In this document: positions 19,482-27,416 of the stretch, piece by piece
Position numbering within the stretch: position 1 is the first letter of the stretch
How the letters are laid out: each line of letters opens with the position of its first letter
Source of the DNA: Bacteroidetes bacterium UBA4414
Lineage (GTDB): Bacteria; Bacteroidota; Bacteroidia; Chitinophagales; Chitinophagaceae
Length of the DNA: 64,000 nucleotides
Assembly: GCA_002389765.1 (NCBI GenBank)
Contig: DGQM01000017.1
Location: forward strand, 130,027 to 194,026
Direction: 5' to 3'
Translations under genes and position numbers: made by a program
Notes under the pieces: model-generated
The model's database searches: none
What the model saw: only the letters and a program-made list of their open reading frames with translations
What the model was told of the DNA's origin: nothing

Positions 19482-20225
19482 ATGGAACAACCTTTTGTAG
19501 GGAAAATACCTTTAGTACAGCCTGCCCGCAAGCAGGTAGCACCGCAGTCGGACGTAGCAGATATCCGCGAAATGTTTCGCGAGATAAACCAACGTTATAT
19601 GGTTTATCAACCATCGGGCTACTACGCAGTGGTAAAACGTGCTATTGATATTTTCGCATCTATGACATTCATTTTGCTCGTGATGTCTTGGGTGTATCCG
19701 ATAGTTGCACTACTCATAAAGCTTACATCTAAAGGCCCTGTTTTCTTCATCCAGAAGCGTACAGGCTACAAAGGCATAGAGTTTGACTGTTTCAAATTCC
19801 GTACCATGTACGTGAATGCAGATGCTGATACCAAACAGGCAACAACCGGCGATAAGCGCATTACACCGGTAGGTAAATTCCTCCGCAAAACACACTTGGA
19901 CGAAGTACCACAGTTCTTCAACGTACTGTTGGGAGATATGAGCATTGTAGGCCCGCGCCCGCACATGCTGTATCATACACGCTACTATTCTCAGTTTATA
20001 CCATACTACAACCTGCGTCACGAAGCGGTACCAGGTATGACAGGTATGGCGCAGATAAAAGGTTTTATAGGTGAGATAACTGCAGAACGCGAATTGCGCA
20101 AGCGCATACAGTGGGATGTGTATTACCTTAAAAACCGTAGCATCTGGTTGGATATTACCATCATATTTACCACGTTTGCACAAGTATTCAGCAAGGCGCT
20201 GAAGGGTGCAGGTAAGAATCAATAA
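19482..20225 (+). CDS. Priming sugar-phosphate transferase (bacterial sugar transferase)
   Basis: 247 residues. One membrane hairpin (about 62-85) is followed by the catalytic domain with the full set of family motifs: VKRAIDIFAS, FIQKRTGYKG, FDCFKFRTM, KTHLDEVPQFFNVLLGDMSIVGPRP and GMTGMAQIKG. Such enzymes (WcaJ/WbaP/PglC type) move a sugar-1-phosphate from a nucleotide sugar to undecaprenyl phosphate and so begin each repeat unit. Unlike WcaJ it has no four-helix N-terminal membrane domain, so it is the short form. Context places it as the priming step of the glycan cluster. Confidence 0.9.
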   Translation: MEQPFVGKIPLVQPARKQVAPQSDVADIREMFREINQRYMVYQPSGYYAVVKRAIDIFASMTFILLVMSWVYPIVALLIKLTSKGPVFFIQKRTGYKGIEFDCFKFRTMYVNADADTKQATTGDKRITPVGKFLRKTHLDEVPQFFNVLLGDMSIVGPRPHMLYHTRYYSQFIPYYNLRHEAVPGMTGMAQIKGFIGEITAERELRKRIQWDVYYLKNRSIWLDITIIFTTFAQVFSKALKGAGKNQ

Positions 20226-20269
20226 TCATTGTTAACACTGCTTTAAATCATCAGAGCAGTACATATTTC

Positions 20270-20312
20270 ATCCCGTATTTAGGCGTAACTTTAAGTAGCT
20301 TAAATACGGGAT
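20270..20312 (+). promoter_or_regulatory. Inverted repeat abutting the start codon of the universal stress protein gene
   Basis: ATCCCGTATTTA (20270-20281) is the perfect reverse complement of TAAATACGGGAT (20301-20312), with a 19-base spacer. The right arm ends directly at the ATG at 20313. The stem would cover the ribosome-binding region. It may act as a translational switch, as an operator, or as a weak terminator of the gene upstream. Confidence 0.55.
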
Positions 20313-21128
20313 ATGTCTTTAATAATCACAGCCACCGATTTTTCTACCACAGCCAGTCATGCGCTGTACTATGCAGCTACACTTGCCAACAAGCATAAGG
20401 TGCAGCTTACTGTACTACACAGCTATACCATACCCGTAGCCATCAGTGAAACACCGATGCCTGTAATGAGTATTGAGGAGTGTCGCGAGGTAGCAGAAAA
20501 AGGCATAGCAAAAGTGGTAGATGAGTTGACAGTTTCCTTTCCGGATATTGCCATCAATGGTGTTACCATGTTGGGTGATATTACAGAGGTATTGACAGAT
20601 TATGCCAATGAAAAGAACCCATGGATGATAGTGCTTGGTAACAGCCTGCACGATGAGGACAGCGTTTGGTTTTCGGGCAATCTCATAGACATTATGCGTG
20701 AGTTGCATCACCCTGTGTTGGCAGTGCCTACCGGCTGCGATTATAAAGAAGTAGCCAAACTTTGTTTTGCATGCGATTATAAAAAAGATACCAGTACACT
20801 GCCGCTGAGTATGATAACTGCCATTGCACACCAAACCGGTGCTGCACTACATGTGCTGAACGTAGACCATAACAGTGAACATTTTAATGCCGGCACGCCT
20901 GAGGTAAATGAAGTATTGCATACTGCATTAGCAGTTGCAAAACCTGTGTACCATTATGCAGAAGGGGAAGATGTAGATGCAGCCATTCAGGATTTTGTAG
21001 ATAATAATGATGTAGACTGGCTGATAGTAGCGCCGCACAAGCATAGTTTCTTTGAGCGCATATTTCATAAAAGCCATACAAAGGCATTGGCTAGAAGCAT
21101 CAATATTCCTTTGCTGGCTTTACACTAA
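20313..21128 (+). CDS. Tandem-domain universal stress protein
   Basis: 271 residues containing two UspA-like domains: residues 1-145 (beginning LIITATDFSTTASHALYYA) and about 146-271 (ending DWLIVAPHKHSFFERIFHKSHTKALARSINIPLLAL). In the second domain the usual GxxGx9G(S/T) ATP loop is changed to APHKHSFFERIFHKSHTKAL, so it may not bind ATP in the standard way. Such proteins are cytoplasmic and rise under stress. The start codon is fixed by the conserved first beta strand, and the upstream inverted repeat touches it. Confidence 0.88.
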   Translation: MSLIITATDFSTTASHALYYAATLANKHKVQLTVLHSYTIPVAISETPMPVMSIEECREVAEKGIAKVVDELTVSFPDIAINGVTMLGDITEVLTDYANEKNPWMIVLGNSLHDEDSVWFSGNLIDIMRELHHPVLAVPTGCDYKEVAKLCFACDYKKDTSTLPLSMITAIAHQTGAALHVLNVDHNSEHFNAGTPEVNEVLHTALAVAKPVYHYAEGEDVDAAIQDFVDNNDVDWLIVAPHKHSFFERIFHKSHTKALARSINIPLLALH

Positions 21129-21143
21129 TAATATATACGTTGC

Positions 21144-21524
21144 TTATGCAACCGGTGTGAGTTTTTCTTTCACTACATTAATAAGGTGTGGTGCAGAAAA
21201 TGGTTTTGTGATGTAAAGATCTGCACCCAATTCCAACCCTTTATTAATATCATCTGCATCGGCAAATGCGCTGAGGAATATAAAAGGTATAGTTGCTGTA
21301 ATAGGGTTTGTTTTAACAGCAGATAGTATTTTATCTCCGTTAATGTCGGGCAGCATAAAGTCGCAGATGATAAGGTCTATATCATTTGCTGCCAACATGC
21401 GCAGTCCATCTTGTCCGTTGTCTGCGAATACCGTATTGATGCCGTGCATGAGGAAGATAGTCCTCATCACTTCTGTTATCCCTTTGTCGTCCTCTATTAC
21501 AAGGACTGTTTTACTATTTGCCAT
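21144..21524 (-). CDS. Single-domain response regulator (CheY-like)
   Basis: 126 residues from the ATG at 21524; an in-frame ATG seven codons upstream is possible, but MANSKTVLVIEDD is the natural start. All receiver residues are present: acidic pair in VIEDD (residues 11-13), phospho-acceptor Asp55 (LIICDFMLPD), Ser/Thr in FIFLSAF and Lys in LYITKPFS. It has no output domain. The start overlaps the end of the histidine kinase gene by 11 bases, so the two are probably translated together and form a kinase-regulator pair. Confidence 0.88.
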   Translation of the reverse strand: MANSKTVLVIEDDKGITEVMRTIFLMHGINTVFADNGQDGLRMLAANDIDLIICDFMLPDINGDKILSAVKTNPITATIPFIFLSAFADADDINKGLELGADLYITKPFSAPHLINVVKEKLTPVA

Positions 21525-23430
21525 CGTTTGTGTCTGTTTGTACATCCGGTATTATAATGCTGAAAACAGAGCCTCTCCCCAAACTGCTTTCTATTGCTAT
21601 GTTACCGTTGTGCGTTTTTATTGCGTGTTGTACAACCATCAGCCCTATGCCTGTGCCCGAAATATTACCCACGTTTGATGCGCGGTAGAATGAGTGGAAC
21701 AAATTGTCCAGTTCTGTTTCGGGTATGCCTATGCCATGGTCGGTTATTTGTATATGTATGTTTTCTTCTTTTCTGAAAATATGCAGTTGTGGTGCAGGGC
21801 GATTGGCAGAATACTTGAATGCATTGCTCAGTATGTTTACCACCGCATGCCTCATCAGGCTGCTGTCTATAAATATTGTTTTTACGTCTTCGTCTATTTC
21901 TATTTCAATATTGCGCCCGTCTGCATGCGGCATAAACTGCTCGTGTGCTATCTCGCCTATGTAGTTGCGTACATCTACATGCTTAGGCTCGTACTTCACT
22001 TTGTTGTTTTCAATCCGTCCTACTATCAATAGCTCGTTCAGTATATCGGTAATGCGTTTTACTTCCTTCACAATGCCGGTAGTGAACTTCTTCTTGTCTA
22101 TCGCTACTGCATCGCTGCCCATAGACTCATACATCTCCAGTATCTCTGCCGATGACATGATAACTGATAGCGGCGTTCGCAATTCGTGAGAGGTGATGTG
22201 TATGAAGTTTGACTTCATATTGTTCAACTCTTTTTCGCGTTCTATCAGGCTCACCATCTGCTGCTCTTTCTGCACACGTTCTGTAACGTTTGATAGGCGT
22301 CCTGCTACCATATTACCATCTTTTTCTGTATGCCTGTACCAGATATAATAATCAATGTACTGCATTGCCTCACCGTTTTCGTCTATAATACGGAAGATGC
22401 CTTTTTGAGGCTGCTTACGTATACGTAGCTGATCGAAAGCATAGTAGATAGAAGACTTATCTTCCGGATGCACATGCTTCATGATTTCAGACTTGTACTT
22501 GTCGGGCATCTCATATCCTTCCAAATTCATCGCCTTCAGGAATGCATTGTTGTAGAACATGATGTCTCCGTCGAAACTTATCTGGAATACACCATCGTTC
22601 AGCGTTTGCATCAGTGTTTTGAAGCGTTCTTTCTCTTCATTAACGGCTATCTGTTGCTCCTTCTGCTCGGTAATGTTAATACCATATCCTATCACAAACT
22701 TCAGCTTTTTGTTATCGCCAAAGTAAGGGTAGAAGATGCGCAGCACATAGTCTTTCGTTCCGTCAGGCTTCACACTTTCATCTATCCACGGTACGCTTGC
22801 GCCTGTTTCTTTTGCCCGGGTAAAGTATGCACGCCTTTCATCTGCAATGGCTATATCTCTTTCTCTGAATGCACAATACTCATAGTCGTCTTTGCCAATC
22901 ATCCATGCGCGCAGCTCGTCACTTTTAATGGCAGTTTTGTTGAGGTACAGATACCTGTGCTCTGCAGAGAAGATGGCAATATCTGCGGGCAACTCATTGA
23001 GGATAGTATGGTAGAAGTTTCGCTGATTTATCAGCTCTACTTCTTTATGCATCAAAGAAGTTATCTGCTCGTAGTACCACACATGGCATGTTACAACACC
23101 ATCTTTTTTAATGGGATGGTATTTGCGTTTAAAGTGCCTGCCGTCTGTGCTTTCTATCACATCAAGCCTTTCTTTGCCTATCTCGGGTATCTCTATCACA
23201 TCCAGTACAAACTGTTCCGGGTCTTTAAAGAAAGCCTTAGCAACTTGTGCAGCACCCAGACAGTTGTAGCCTGTCATATCTTCCGGCTTGCCGGGAATGC
23301 TGAATATTTCAATGAACTTCTTGTTTACAGACAGTATAGTACGGTCTGCACTCTCTATTAATATACCCGACTCCAGTGTGTTGAACACTGCCTGCAGGTT
23401 TTCCAGTAATATGCTCTCTGTCATCACCAT
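21514..23430 (-). CDS. Soluble multi-PAS sensor histidine kinase
   Basis: 638 residues from the ATG at 23430, which has an AAGG five bases before it; an ATG two codons later also fits. Three PAS-like domains fill about residues 5-385 (for example SADRTILSVNKKFIEIF and SFDGDIMFYNNAFLKAM). They are followed by a HisKA segment with HITSHELRTPLS and an HATPase_c domain with NILSNAFKYS, DHGIGIPE and GTGIGLMVV. No membrane segment or signal peptide is seen, so it senses cytoplasmic or diffusible signals. It sits between two response regulator genes, starting 7 bases after the LuxR-type one. Confidence 0.9.
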   Translation of the reverse strand: MVMTESILLENLQAVFNTLESGILIESADRTILSVNKKFIEIFSIPGKPEDMTGYNCLGAAQVAKAFFKDPEQFVLDVIEIPEIGKERLDVIESTDGRHFKRKYHPIKKDGVVTCHVWYYEQITSLMHKEVELINQRNFYHTILNELPADIAIFSAEHRYLYLNKTAIKSDELRAWMIGKDDYEYCAFRERDIAIADERRAYFTRAKETGASVPWIDESVKPDGTKDYVLRIFYPYFGDNKKLKFVIGYGINITEQKEQQIAVNEEKERFKTLMQTLNDGVFQISFDGDIMFYNNAFLKAMNLEGYEMPDKYKSEIMKHVHPEDKSSIYYAFDQLRIRKQPQKGIFRIIDENGEAMQYIDYYIWYRHTEKDGNMVAGRLSNVTERVQKEQQMVSLIEREKELNNMKSNFIHITSHELRTPLSVIMSSAEILEMYESMGSDAVAIDKKKFTTGIVKEVKRITDILNELLIVGRIENNKVKYEPKHVDVRNYIGEIAHEQFMPHADGRNIEIEIDEDVKTIFIDSSLMRHAVVNILSNAFKYSANRPAPQLHIFRKEENIHIQITDHGIGIPETELDNLFHSFYRASNVGNISGTGIGLMVVQHAIKTHNGNIAIESSLGRGSVFSIIIPDVQTDTNDGK

Positions 23431-23437
23431 CCGTGCC

Positions 23438-24085
23438 TTAGTTTGTAAGGTAGTTTGCAATTAACTCCGAACGTGATTTTACGTTCATCTTTACGTACAC
23501 GTTCTTCAGATGGTGGTTTACCGTGTGGTACGATATAAACAGCTTGTCGGCTATTGCCTGATAGGCAAGGCCTTCTTTTATCAGCTGCACAATCTCGTAC
23601 TCGCGGTCTGTAAGGCCGAATCTTTCTTTGATAGAAACAGTCGGTTCCTTTTTATTCAGTATGCCTATCAGCTTGGTAGCTGCAATAGGCGACATATAGC
23701 TGCCGTTGCTCAGTAGCGCCTGCATGGTGGCAACAGTATCGGCCATGGTAAATGGCTTGTACAAGTAGCCTTTTGCACCGCTTTCAAAAGCCTTCATGAT
23801 GTGGTGTTCACTCTGATCACCCGTCATGATGATGATGGACGTATCCGGAAACTTTTTTACAATGTCTGTAATCAGGTCTATACCGGATGTCTCCTTCAGG
23901 TGTATATCCAACAAGATAAAGTCAGGTTCACAGTCTATAGTCGCGTTTTCGATATTAGTGTAGCATGGTTCAGAGAACACTACAAAATAATCGGGCATGG
24001 CTTCCAGGTAATGCGAGATATTGCTCCGAAGCGCATCATTGTCTTCGAGTATACCTACTGCATATAGTTTTGGTTTCGCATTCAT
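23438..24085 (-). CDS. NarL/LuxR-type response regulator
   Basis: 215 residues from the ATG at 24085; longer in-frame starts lack support. The receiver domain has acidic LEDND (residues 13-17), phospho-acceptor Asp60 (FILLDIHL), Thr in IIIMTGD and Lys in GYLYKPFT. The C-terminal LuxR helix-turn-helix reads LTDREYEIVQLIKEGLAYQAIADKLF and ISYHTVNHHLKNVYVKM. It probably binds DNA when phosphorylated by the kinase encoded next. First gene of a three-gene signalling operon. Confidence 0.9.
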   Translation of the reverse strand: MNAKPKLYAVGILEDNDALRSNISHYLEAMPDYFVVFSEPCYTNIENATIDCEPDFILLDIHLKETSGIDLITDIVKKFPDTSIIIMTGDQSEHHIMKAFESGAKGYLYKPFTMADTVATMQALLSNGSYMSPIAATKLIGILNKKEPTVSIKERFGLTDREYEIVQLIKEGLAYQAIADKLFISYHTVNHHLKNVYVKMNVKSRSELIANYLTN

Positions 24086-24213
24086 GATACTACAGCAAAT
24101 TTTTGTAATACAAAGGTCTGTATATATCAACACATTTTCATGCCTTATTAATCGAATAACAACGGAATAACATTTTAGCCTGTTGGTAACAAACGGTTAA
24201 CAAGTTGTGTTTT

Positions 24214-24402
24214 TTATTTATGTTTAAAGCCTTCTAAATCAATCGTTTCATTGGCGTTATTAGTCTTATATGCTTCTTCTATACGATCTCGTTCCTTCAG
24301 CGCATGCAGCAGGTGTAAACACAGGGACCATATCTGCCGTATGTACAACATGCAAATAATAGCCGCTGCTACCCCTACGTATGATAAAATCAGTTTACCC
24401 AT
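24214..24402 (-). CDS. Small single-span membrane protein, unknown
   Basis: 62 residues: a hydrophobic N-terminal helix (about 4-30, with YVGVAAAIICMLYI) and a charged, helical C-terminal tail (KERDRIEEAYKTNN). I do not recognise a family. It begins 32 bases after the end of another small membrane protein gene on the same strand and may be co-transcribed with it, just upstream of the signalling operon. Confidence 0.55.
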   Translation of the reverse strand: MGKLILSYVGVAAAIICMLYIRQIWSLCLHLLHALKERDRIEEAYKTNNANETIDLEGFKHK

Positions 24403-24434
24403 GCTCTGCTCTTATTTTGTTTTGTCGTTTATTT

Positions 24435-24740
24435 TCATCTTAGCATTTCGCCCAATGTGCTTATTACATACACACCTACACTCAATGCCGATAAGGATGC
24501 TACAGCCGTGTAAAAAATAGTGTTTACCTTATTGCTGTTGCGATAGTACTTTTTCAGCCTCAACTCCTGTGCCCTGCCTATCTTCTCTACATCGTAGTAA
24601 AAGAAAGATTTGACAAACTTTCTGGAGAAATGAATGTTTTGCCTGTAGGTAAGTATCATTACCAGCTTTACAAACACCATCAGTATCAGCATAATGATGG
24701 CAAAAACCAGCAGTTGCAGCGATCCTGACTCCATATTCAT
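24435..24740 (-). CDS. Small two-span membrane protein, unknown
   Basis: 101 residues from the ATG at 24740 (another ATG two codons later). Two hydrophobic segments (about 6-30, LLVFAIIMLILMVFVKLVMI, and about 75-95, FYTAVASLSALSVGVYVIST) flank a basic cytoplasmic-type stretch with RKFVKSFFYYDVEKIGRAQ. A longer reading frame upstream is possible but begins in a region with no coding character. The family is unknown. Confidence 0.55.
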   Translation of the reverse strand: MNMESGSLQLLVFAIIMLILMVFVKLVMILTYRQNIHFSRKFVKSFFYYDVEKIGRAQELRLKKYYRNSNKVNTIFYTAVASLSALSVGVYVISTLGEMLR

Positions 24741-24838
24741 ATCATTTGTATCCCTTTTACAATTACAAAAATAGCTCAGCGGGTACCCCGTATGCATCAC
24801 TATAAATAGTAGTTTTTAGTAGTGCTATAAAACAGAAA

Positions 24839-24857
24839 AGGGCACTTTCGATGCCCT
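24839..24857. terminator. Short hairpin between divergent units
   Basis: AGGGCA and TGCCCT form a 6-bp stem with a 7-base loop in the 263-base region between the small membrane protein gene and the cyclotransferase gene. It has no T-run, so its role is unclear. The same region holds the 12-base sequence ATAGTAGTTTTT twice (24806-24817 and 24946-24957). Confidence 0.25.
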
Positions 24858-25003
24858 CCCCCATAGTAGTCAACACCCATATGCCCCTATGTGTATGATA
24901 CTGATGCAAATGTAGCCTGGCGTTTGCCGCCGCTTCTCACTAATTATAGTAGTTTTTCAATCTGTGCCTCCCTATCCTTATATTCGCTGCATAAATAGCT
25001 GAG

Positions 25004-25849
25004 ATGAAAAAGATTAGCCTGTATGCAGCCCTGATGCTGGCAATGACTATTAGCGCTTGTAAAGACAAAAATGAGCATGCAGAAGATAATACCGCTGCTA
25101 CAGAACAGCCTGCAACTAACGTACCTGCCCCTGCGCAGATACCTTTCTCACTGGTTACAGAATATCCGCACGATGCTACTGCCTTTACCGAAGGGTTGCA
25201 GATGGTAGATGGTGTGCTGTATGAAAGTACAGGACAATATGGTGCTTCAGACGTGCGTAGGGTAGAGCTGAAAAGTGGTAAAGTGCTTCAAAAACAAGCT
25301 ATGGATGCCAAATATTTTGGCGAAGGTATCACTGTGCTGAACGGCAAACTATACCAACTGACATATAAAGAGAAAACAGGTATTGTTTACGATGCTAAAA
25401 CGCTGAAACAATTACAGACATTCAGCTACCCGAATGCTGAAGGCTGGGGGATGACCAACGATGGCACTAACCTGATATACAGCGATGGTACCGACGAACT
25501 GTTCTTTATAGACCCGGTAAGCTTTAAAGAAGTGAAGCGCATACAGGTAAAAGACCAGTATGGTACTGTAACCCGCATCAACGAGCTGGAATATATAAAG
25601 GGATATATCTATGCCAACCAATGGCAGGCCGACCTGATATATAAAATAGACCCTGCAACAGGTAATGTGGTAGGTATTGCCGACCTGCGCAATCTGCGCC
25701 AGCAAACAGGCATCCTGGCACTGGGGCAGGCTACAGACGAAACGCAGCCCGAGGTAATGAATGGCATAGCCTACGATGCTGCCAACAATAAAATATACAT
25801 TACTGGCAAAAACTGGCCAAAGCTGTTTGAAGTGAAGCTGGACAACTAA
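25004..25849 (+). CDS. Glutaminyl-peptide cyclotransferase (lipoprotein)
   Basis: 281 residues. The lipobox ISAC (Cys19) predicts a lipid-anchored periplasmic or surface enzyme. The plant-type cyclotransferase beta-propeller motifs are all present: AFTEGL, YESTGQYGASDVR, FGEGITVLNGKLYQLTY, EGWGMTNDG, INELEYIKGYIYANQWQ and MNGIAYDAANNKIYITGKNWPKLFEV. It turns N-terminal Gln into pyroglutamate. Most exported proteins in this window have a predicted mature N-terminal Gln, so they are its likely substrates. The outer-membrane barrel gene follows within 40 bases and may be co-transcribed. Confidence 0.9.
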   Translation: MKKISLYAALMLAMTISACKDKNEHAEDNTAATEQPATNVPAPAQIPFSLVTEYPHDATAFTEGLQMVDGVLYESTGQYGASDVRRVELKSGKVLQKQAMDAKYFGEGITVLNGKLYQLTYKEKTGIVYDAKTLKQLQTFSYPNAEGWGMTNDGTNLIYSDGTDELFFIDPVSFKEVKRIQVKDQYGTVTRINELEYIKGYIYANQWQADLIYKIDPATGNVVGIADLRNLRQQTGILALGQATDETQPEVMNGIAYDAANNKIYITGKNWPKLFEVKLDN

Positions 25850-25884
25850 GTGTGGATAATAAATTGCTTCCTCAGCCGTTTAGT

Positions 25885-26667
25885 ATGGACAATCGACTGA
25901 AAATGAGGCTGTTTCTTATATCATCTGCTATTTGCATTGCTACTGCTGCCACAGCACAGGAGCTGAACCTTGGCGTACATGTAAACCCCATACTTACCAC
26001 ACCATTTATGGATGGGGCATCGAAGGTGGATAATCGCATTAGTGTATCTAAAGCACGGATTGGTGCAAACGTAGGGTTGGATGCCAATCTGCTAATGGGT
26101 AGATGGCGATTGCAAACAGGCGCAAACCTGATGCACAAGTCTGTATCGTATTATCAGCGCACTAACACGAATAATGTGTATGCCTACGCCAAGGATATAG
26201 TAGAAACAATATCTGTAGAAGTGCCGATGCTGGTAGGCTATAAACTGGCTACCCAAAACCGAGAGACATACTACCATGTGTATGGTGTGGCGGGCGTTTC
26301 TTACGAATGGAATACACTCAATGGCGTATCGTCCAAGACGGGCGTAAGAGGTGCTAGTGGTGCTGCATCCTTTCAAAGCTACGATATTGGCTATGTAGGT
26401 GACAAAAGCCAATGGGTGAACCTTGTAGCAGGTGTGAACATAAATGCCATACTGCGCGGGGTGGGGCTGATAGATTACGGCTTTACCTTCCACCTGCCAA
26501 TGGGCAGTGCAGCAGGATATACAATCGCATCAGATGTAAATACAGGAGGCGGAACTGTTAATTATCGAGGTACCTACTACCCGCGCTTGGCACATATAGA
26601 CTTCAAACTTTGCTACTACTTCCTCAGTCTACGCGATGGTGGCATAAAGCGTTATAGTAAAGTATAA
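25885..26667 (+). CDS. Outer-membrane beta-barrel protein (PorT-like fold)
   Basis: 260 residues from the ATG at 25885; GTG at 25852 and ATG at 25903 are alternatives. The signal peptide MRLFLISSAICIATAATA leads to mature QELNLGVHVNP. Alternating hydrophobic strands (LNLGVHVNPIL, ISVSKARIGANVGLDANLLMGRWRLQTGANLMHKS, IDYGFTFHLPMG, IDFKLCYYFLSL) fit an 8-10-strand outer-membrane barrel. The substrate or partner is unknown. It directly follows the cyclotransferase gene. Confidence 0.7.
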   Translation: MDNRLKMRLFLISSAICIATAATAQELNLGVHVNPILTTPFMDGASKVDNRISVSKARIGANVGLDANLLMGRWRLQTGANLMHKSVSYYQRTNTNNVYAYAKDIVETISVEVPMLVGYKLATQNRETYYHVYGVAGVSYEWNTLNGVSSKTGVRGASGAASFQSYDIGYVGDKSQWVNLVAGVNINAILRGVGLIDYGFTFHLPMGSAAGYTIASDVNTGGGTVNYRGTYYPRLAHIDFKLCYYFLSLRDGGIKRYSKV

Positions 26668-26729
26668 TCTTGGACACAAAGGTTTAAACAAAATACCCAA
26701 TTCGGGGTATATGAAAGGACTCATGGGCT

Positions 26730-26743
26730 TTGCAAATTTGCAA
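26730..26743. promoter_or_regulatory. Perfect 14-base palindrome upstream of the mini sorting-domain gene
   Basis: TTGCAAATTTGCAA is its own reverse complement and ends 7 bases before the ATG at 26751. It could be an operator; the embedded CAAATTTG also resembles a -7 element. Confidence 0.35.
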
Positions 26744-26750
26744 GAGCCTT

Positions 26751-26990
26751 ATGGATAAGAACCTGACAGTATATCCCATCTCTACAGGAGACCAGCTGAA
26801 CGTATTTGCAGCAGAAGATATGTGCTGCATACGCGTGATGGATATGGCTGGCAATGAAATGGTAAATGCAAAAGATATTCGCTGCAAGAAGAATACCATA
26901 GACATCCGGCACCTGCCGGGGGCTACCTATATAGTAGAAGTTACTTTTCTGAATAGCCGTACAGGGCGTTCTGTTTTCGTAAAAATGTAA
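26751..26990 (+). CDS. Free-standing sorting-domain-like mini-protein
   Basis: 79 residues from the ATG at 26751. The whole protein resembles the last 75 residues of T9SS cargo: LTVYPISTGDQLNVFA (compare YPNPTSG), CIRVMDMAGNEMVN, DIRHLPGATYIVEVTF and RSVFVKM. Yet there is no signal peptide and no cargo domain, so it cannot reach the periplasm by the Sec route as it stands. It may be a remnant of a larger gene, a cytoplasmic decoy, or a domain with a new role. Two Cys stand together at residues 23-24 in EDMCCIRV. Confidence 0.6.
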   Translation: MDKNLTVYPISTGDQLNVFAAEDMCCIRVMDMAGNEMVNAKDIRCKKNTIDIRHLPGATYIVEVTFLNSRTGRSVFVKM

Positions 26991-27037
26991 GTATCAGCAA
27001 AATTTATCGAGATGTATTTGTTGCTTTGAAAATATTA

Positions 27038-27053
27038 ATCGTAATATTGCAAT
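27038..27053. promoter_or_regulatory. Candidate ArsR operator 1 (upstream of arsR)
   Basis: ATCGTAATATTGCAAT lies 14 bases before the arsR start codon and agrees in 15 of 16 positions with a second copy at 27417-27432. The core TAATATTG also resembles a -7 element, with a TTTG 21 bases upstream (27017-27020), so a bound repressor would block transcription. Binding is inferred. Confidence 0.6.
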
Positions 27054-27067
27054 GAATAGATAAAGAA

Positions 27068-27397
27068 ATGGGAGCTACAAAAACAGACTTGTTTACCAAA
27101 AAGCAGAATGAACTTGCCGCGATGGCCAAAGCGCTGGCGCATCCTGCACGCATAGCCATACTACAGGTGCTGGTAAAAACCAATGCATGTGTATGTGGCA
27201 GCCTGGTTGACGAACTGGGACTGGCGCAAGCCACCATATCGCAACACCTGAAAGAACTGAAGCAAGTAGGGCTGATACAAGGCACCATAGAAGGTACCAG
27301 TGTGTGCTATTGCATTAACCCTAAAGCGTGGCTGCAGTACAAAGAATTCTTTGCCATGTTCTTTAAAGAGTTGCCGGAAAACAAATCTTGTTGCTGA
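27068..27397 (+). CDS. arsR: ArsR-family arsenic-responsive repressor
   Basis: 109 residues, the normal length for SmtB/ArsR repressors. The winged helix runs ALAHPARIAILQVLVKT, then SLVDELGLAQATISQHLKELKQVGLI (recognition helix) and the wing GTIEGTSVCYCINP. The pair in NACVCGSL (about residues 39-41) takes the place of the ELCVCDL arsenite site of the E. coli protein, and a further CYC and a C-terminal CC add thiols. It would release DNA when As(III) binds. It is the first gene of the ars operon. Confidence 0.9.
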   Translation: MGATKTDLFTKKQNELAAMAKALAHPARIAILQVLVKTNACVCGSLVDELGLAQATISQHLKELKQVGLIQGTIEGTSVCYCINPKAWLQYKEFFAMFFKELPENKSCC

Positions 27398-27416
27398 TAT
27401 TTTTTTGCTTCTATTC

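Noticed and set aside
22468..23361. A 297-codon frame on the plus strand opposite the histidine kinase
   Set aside because: Antisense to well-conserved PAS domains; composition is not protein-like.
24884..24895. A GCCCCTATG word resembling the sigma-factor promoter part
   Set aside because: One position differs and no GTCAT-like part is found at 13 bases, so it was not counted as a fourth site.
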